NCBI GenBank assembly: GCA_022866585.1
Contig: JALHUP010000330.1
Span: 1 to 5,856, forward strand
Length of the DNA: 5,856 bases
From: Candidatus Zixiibacteriota bacterium
Lineage (GTDB): Bacteria > Zixibacteria > MSB-5A5 > SM1-73
Direction: 5' to 3'
The position numbers and the translations under genes were made by a program. The notes beneath the pieces are model-generated. The model ran no database searches and was not told where the DNA came from. It worked only from the letters and a program-made list of their open reading frames with translations. This document shows, piece by piece, positions 4,748 to 5,856 of this stretch; positions within the stretch are counted from its first letter, which is position 1, and the number at the start of each line of letters is the position of its first letter.

Positions 4748-5856
4748 ATGCTTGACCTTAAGAAATGCAAGGTGCGGTGGGATAGAGAGAAGTATATCCC
4801 TAAAAAAATATATGACATCGAGACAAAGCCTATTAAAGGTACTCCCAGGAAAATTGCTGAAACATTCCTGAAGGAGAATCTCAAGTCTCTGAAAATCTCA
4901 GCTTCGTTGGGTGACCTGAAATTTGAGAGAACTACTGAAAGTCTTGGTGCTTCGACCGTCCTTTTTCAACAATATTTTGAAGGCACACCGATTCATGGAG
5001 CATGGGTTGCCGTTCATATTGATAAACAGAACAGAGTCTTTATGGTAAAGAATGATACCGTGCCGGTTCCCAAATTAAAAGAGAAAATATCCAAGGCTAA
5101 GGTGAGCCACTTGCCATCCAGTAAAATTGATACAATTATCAAGAACAAGGTAAAGGAGTATGGCGTCCTTAGCGGCGACATAAAAAAAGAAAGCATGATC
5201 TATGCCCTCAAAGGCAATCTCAGGCGGGCATGGAAGGTGAAGTTTGGCACAAAGAAACCGGCAGGCTCCTGGATTTTATTTATAGATAAAACCAATGGAC
5301 ACATCATTGAAGAGAAAGACGTCCTCTGGAAGGCTACTGGAAAAGGAAAAGTTTTCATACCGAACCCTGTGGTGACGCTGGATAGAGACGATCTTTTTGA
5401 TAAGAAAGATAAAGATCAAGAGATTTTCAAACCTGCCTACAAGACTGTTGTGCTGAACGGCTTAGAGCCAGGTGGTCATTTGAAAGGACCCTATGTTGAT
5501 ACCACTATCACACCAAAATGCGCCAAGTCTTCAAATCTTGAATTTATTTATACACGGCAGGACGACAGGTTTGAAGAAGTGATGGCCTATTACCATATTG
5601 ATACGTTACAGCGATATATCCAGTCTTTGGGATTTAAAGATAACAAAGGGATATTAAACCATCCTATAAAAATTAATGCACATGGTGGACCTGATGATCA
5701 GTCCTATTATGATCCGTCTCCTGGAAAACACGACATTACCTACGGCGATGGTGGTGTGGATGATGCCGAAGATGCGGAGGTAATGACTCATGAATATGGA
5801 CACGCCGTCCAGGACGCAATTGTTCCTGGGTTCGGTCAGAATAGTGAAGGAAGGGC
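4748..5856 (+). CDS. FTP-domain gluzincin metalloprotease (M4/M36, thermolysin/fungalysin-like), 5' part
   Basis: The frame is open from ATG 4748 to the window end (369 codons plus two bases), so the 3' part is missing. Residues about 35-105 resemble the fungalysin/thermolysin propeptide (FTP) domain, including SASLGDLKFERTTES, STVLFQQYFEGTPIHGAWV and NRVFMVKND. A PepSY-like segment follows to about 190 (AWKVKFG, GSWILFIDKTNGHII). The catalytic domain begins with the FEEVMAYYHIDTLQRYIQSLGF helix (275-296), then GGPDDQSYYDPSPGKHDITYG (313-333), GGVDDAEDAEV (335-345) and the zinc motif HEYGH (348-352; His348, Glu349, His352). The third zinc ligand, expected in a downstream EGxxD-type helix, lies outside the window. 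Family members are normally secreted zymogens activated by propeptide cleavage. No hydrophobic signal peptide is present: the protein begins MLDLKKCKVRWDREKYIP, and neither possible upstream start provides one. A strong Shine-Dalgarno precedes the start. The VDDAED...HEYGH form resembles M36-like bacterial proteins more than classical thermolysin. Confidence 0.9.
   Translation, partial: MLDLKKCKVRWDREKYIPKKIYDIETKPIKGTPRKIAETFLKENLKSLKISASLGDLKFERTTESLGASTVLFQQYFEGTPIHGAWVAVHIDKQNRVFMVKNDTVPVPKLKEKISKAKVSHLPSSKIDTIIKNKVKEYGVLSGDIKKESMIYALKGNLRRAWKVKFGTKKPAGSWILFIDKTNGHIIEEKDVLWKATGKGKVFIPNPVVTLDRDDLFDKKDKDQEIFKPAYKTVVLNGLEPGGHLKGPYVDTTITPKCAKSSNLEFIYTRQDDRFEEVMAYYHIDTLQRYIQSLGFKDNKGILNHPIKINAHGGPDDQSYYDPSPGKHDITYGDGGVDDAEDAEVMTHEYGHAVQDAIVPGFGQNSEGR

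Noticed and set aside
2909..5856. ATPase plus protease as a two-gene defence operon
   Set aside because: The genes are 90 bases apart, the protease has its own strong ribosome binding site, and its FTP-gluzincin architecture is that of ordinary extracellular proteases. Only the missing signal peptide hints otherwise, so I do not claim a system.

Overview
The window is bacterial and moderately AT-rich. It carries the end of rlmH, a near-universal bacterial 23S rRNA methyltransferase gene, followed by four further protein genes, all on the + strand. Coding is loosely packed: intergenic gaps run from about 75 to 365 bases and are rich in perfect palindromes. The mix of genes (RlmH, CoA-binding Rossmann protein, tyrosine phenol-lyase-like enzyme, OLD-like ATPase, FTP/gluzincin protease) does not fix a taxon. 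An uncultivated, possibly anaerobic, amino-acid- and protein-degrading bacterium of a candidate phylum is my best inference, with low confidence.

Layout: (1) 1-335, 3' part of rlmH. (2) 337-401, a long inverted repeat whose right arm is built from three 9-bp units and contains the likely ribosome binding site of the next gene. (3) 410-862, a 150-residue CoA-binding-domain protein. (4) 863-1227, a 365-base gap with no convincing gene; it holds two GGAG-headed palindromes in opposite orientation (REP/BIME-like) and a possible sigma70-type promoter. (5) 1228-2673, a PLP-dependent beta-eliminating lyase of the tryptophanase/tyrosine phenol-lyase family, with tyrosine phenol-lyase-type specificity residues but several altered active-site positions. 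(6) 2674-2908, a gap with two hairpins, a possible promoter and a tiny ORF. (7) 2909-4657, an ABC/OLD-type ATPase with a C-terminal TOPRIM-like domain, a class of protein often used in anti-phage defence. (8) 4748 to the window end, the 5' part of an FTP-propeptide gluzincin protease (M4/M36-like, HEYGH) with no visible signal peptide.

The genes do not look like one operon. Gaps are large, each gene after rlmH seems to have its own initiation signals, and palindromes separate them. A protease and a tyrosine/tryptophan-degrading lyase would fit a peptide-fermenting lifestyle, but that link is inference. The candidates most worth following are the stand-alone OLD/PARIS-like ATPase-TOPRIM protein, the divergent lyase active site, and the several families of intergenic palindromes.
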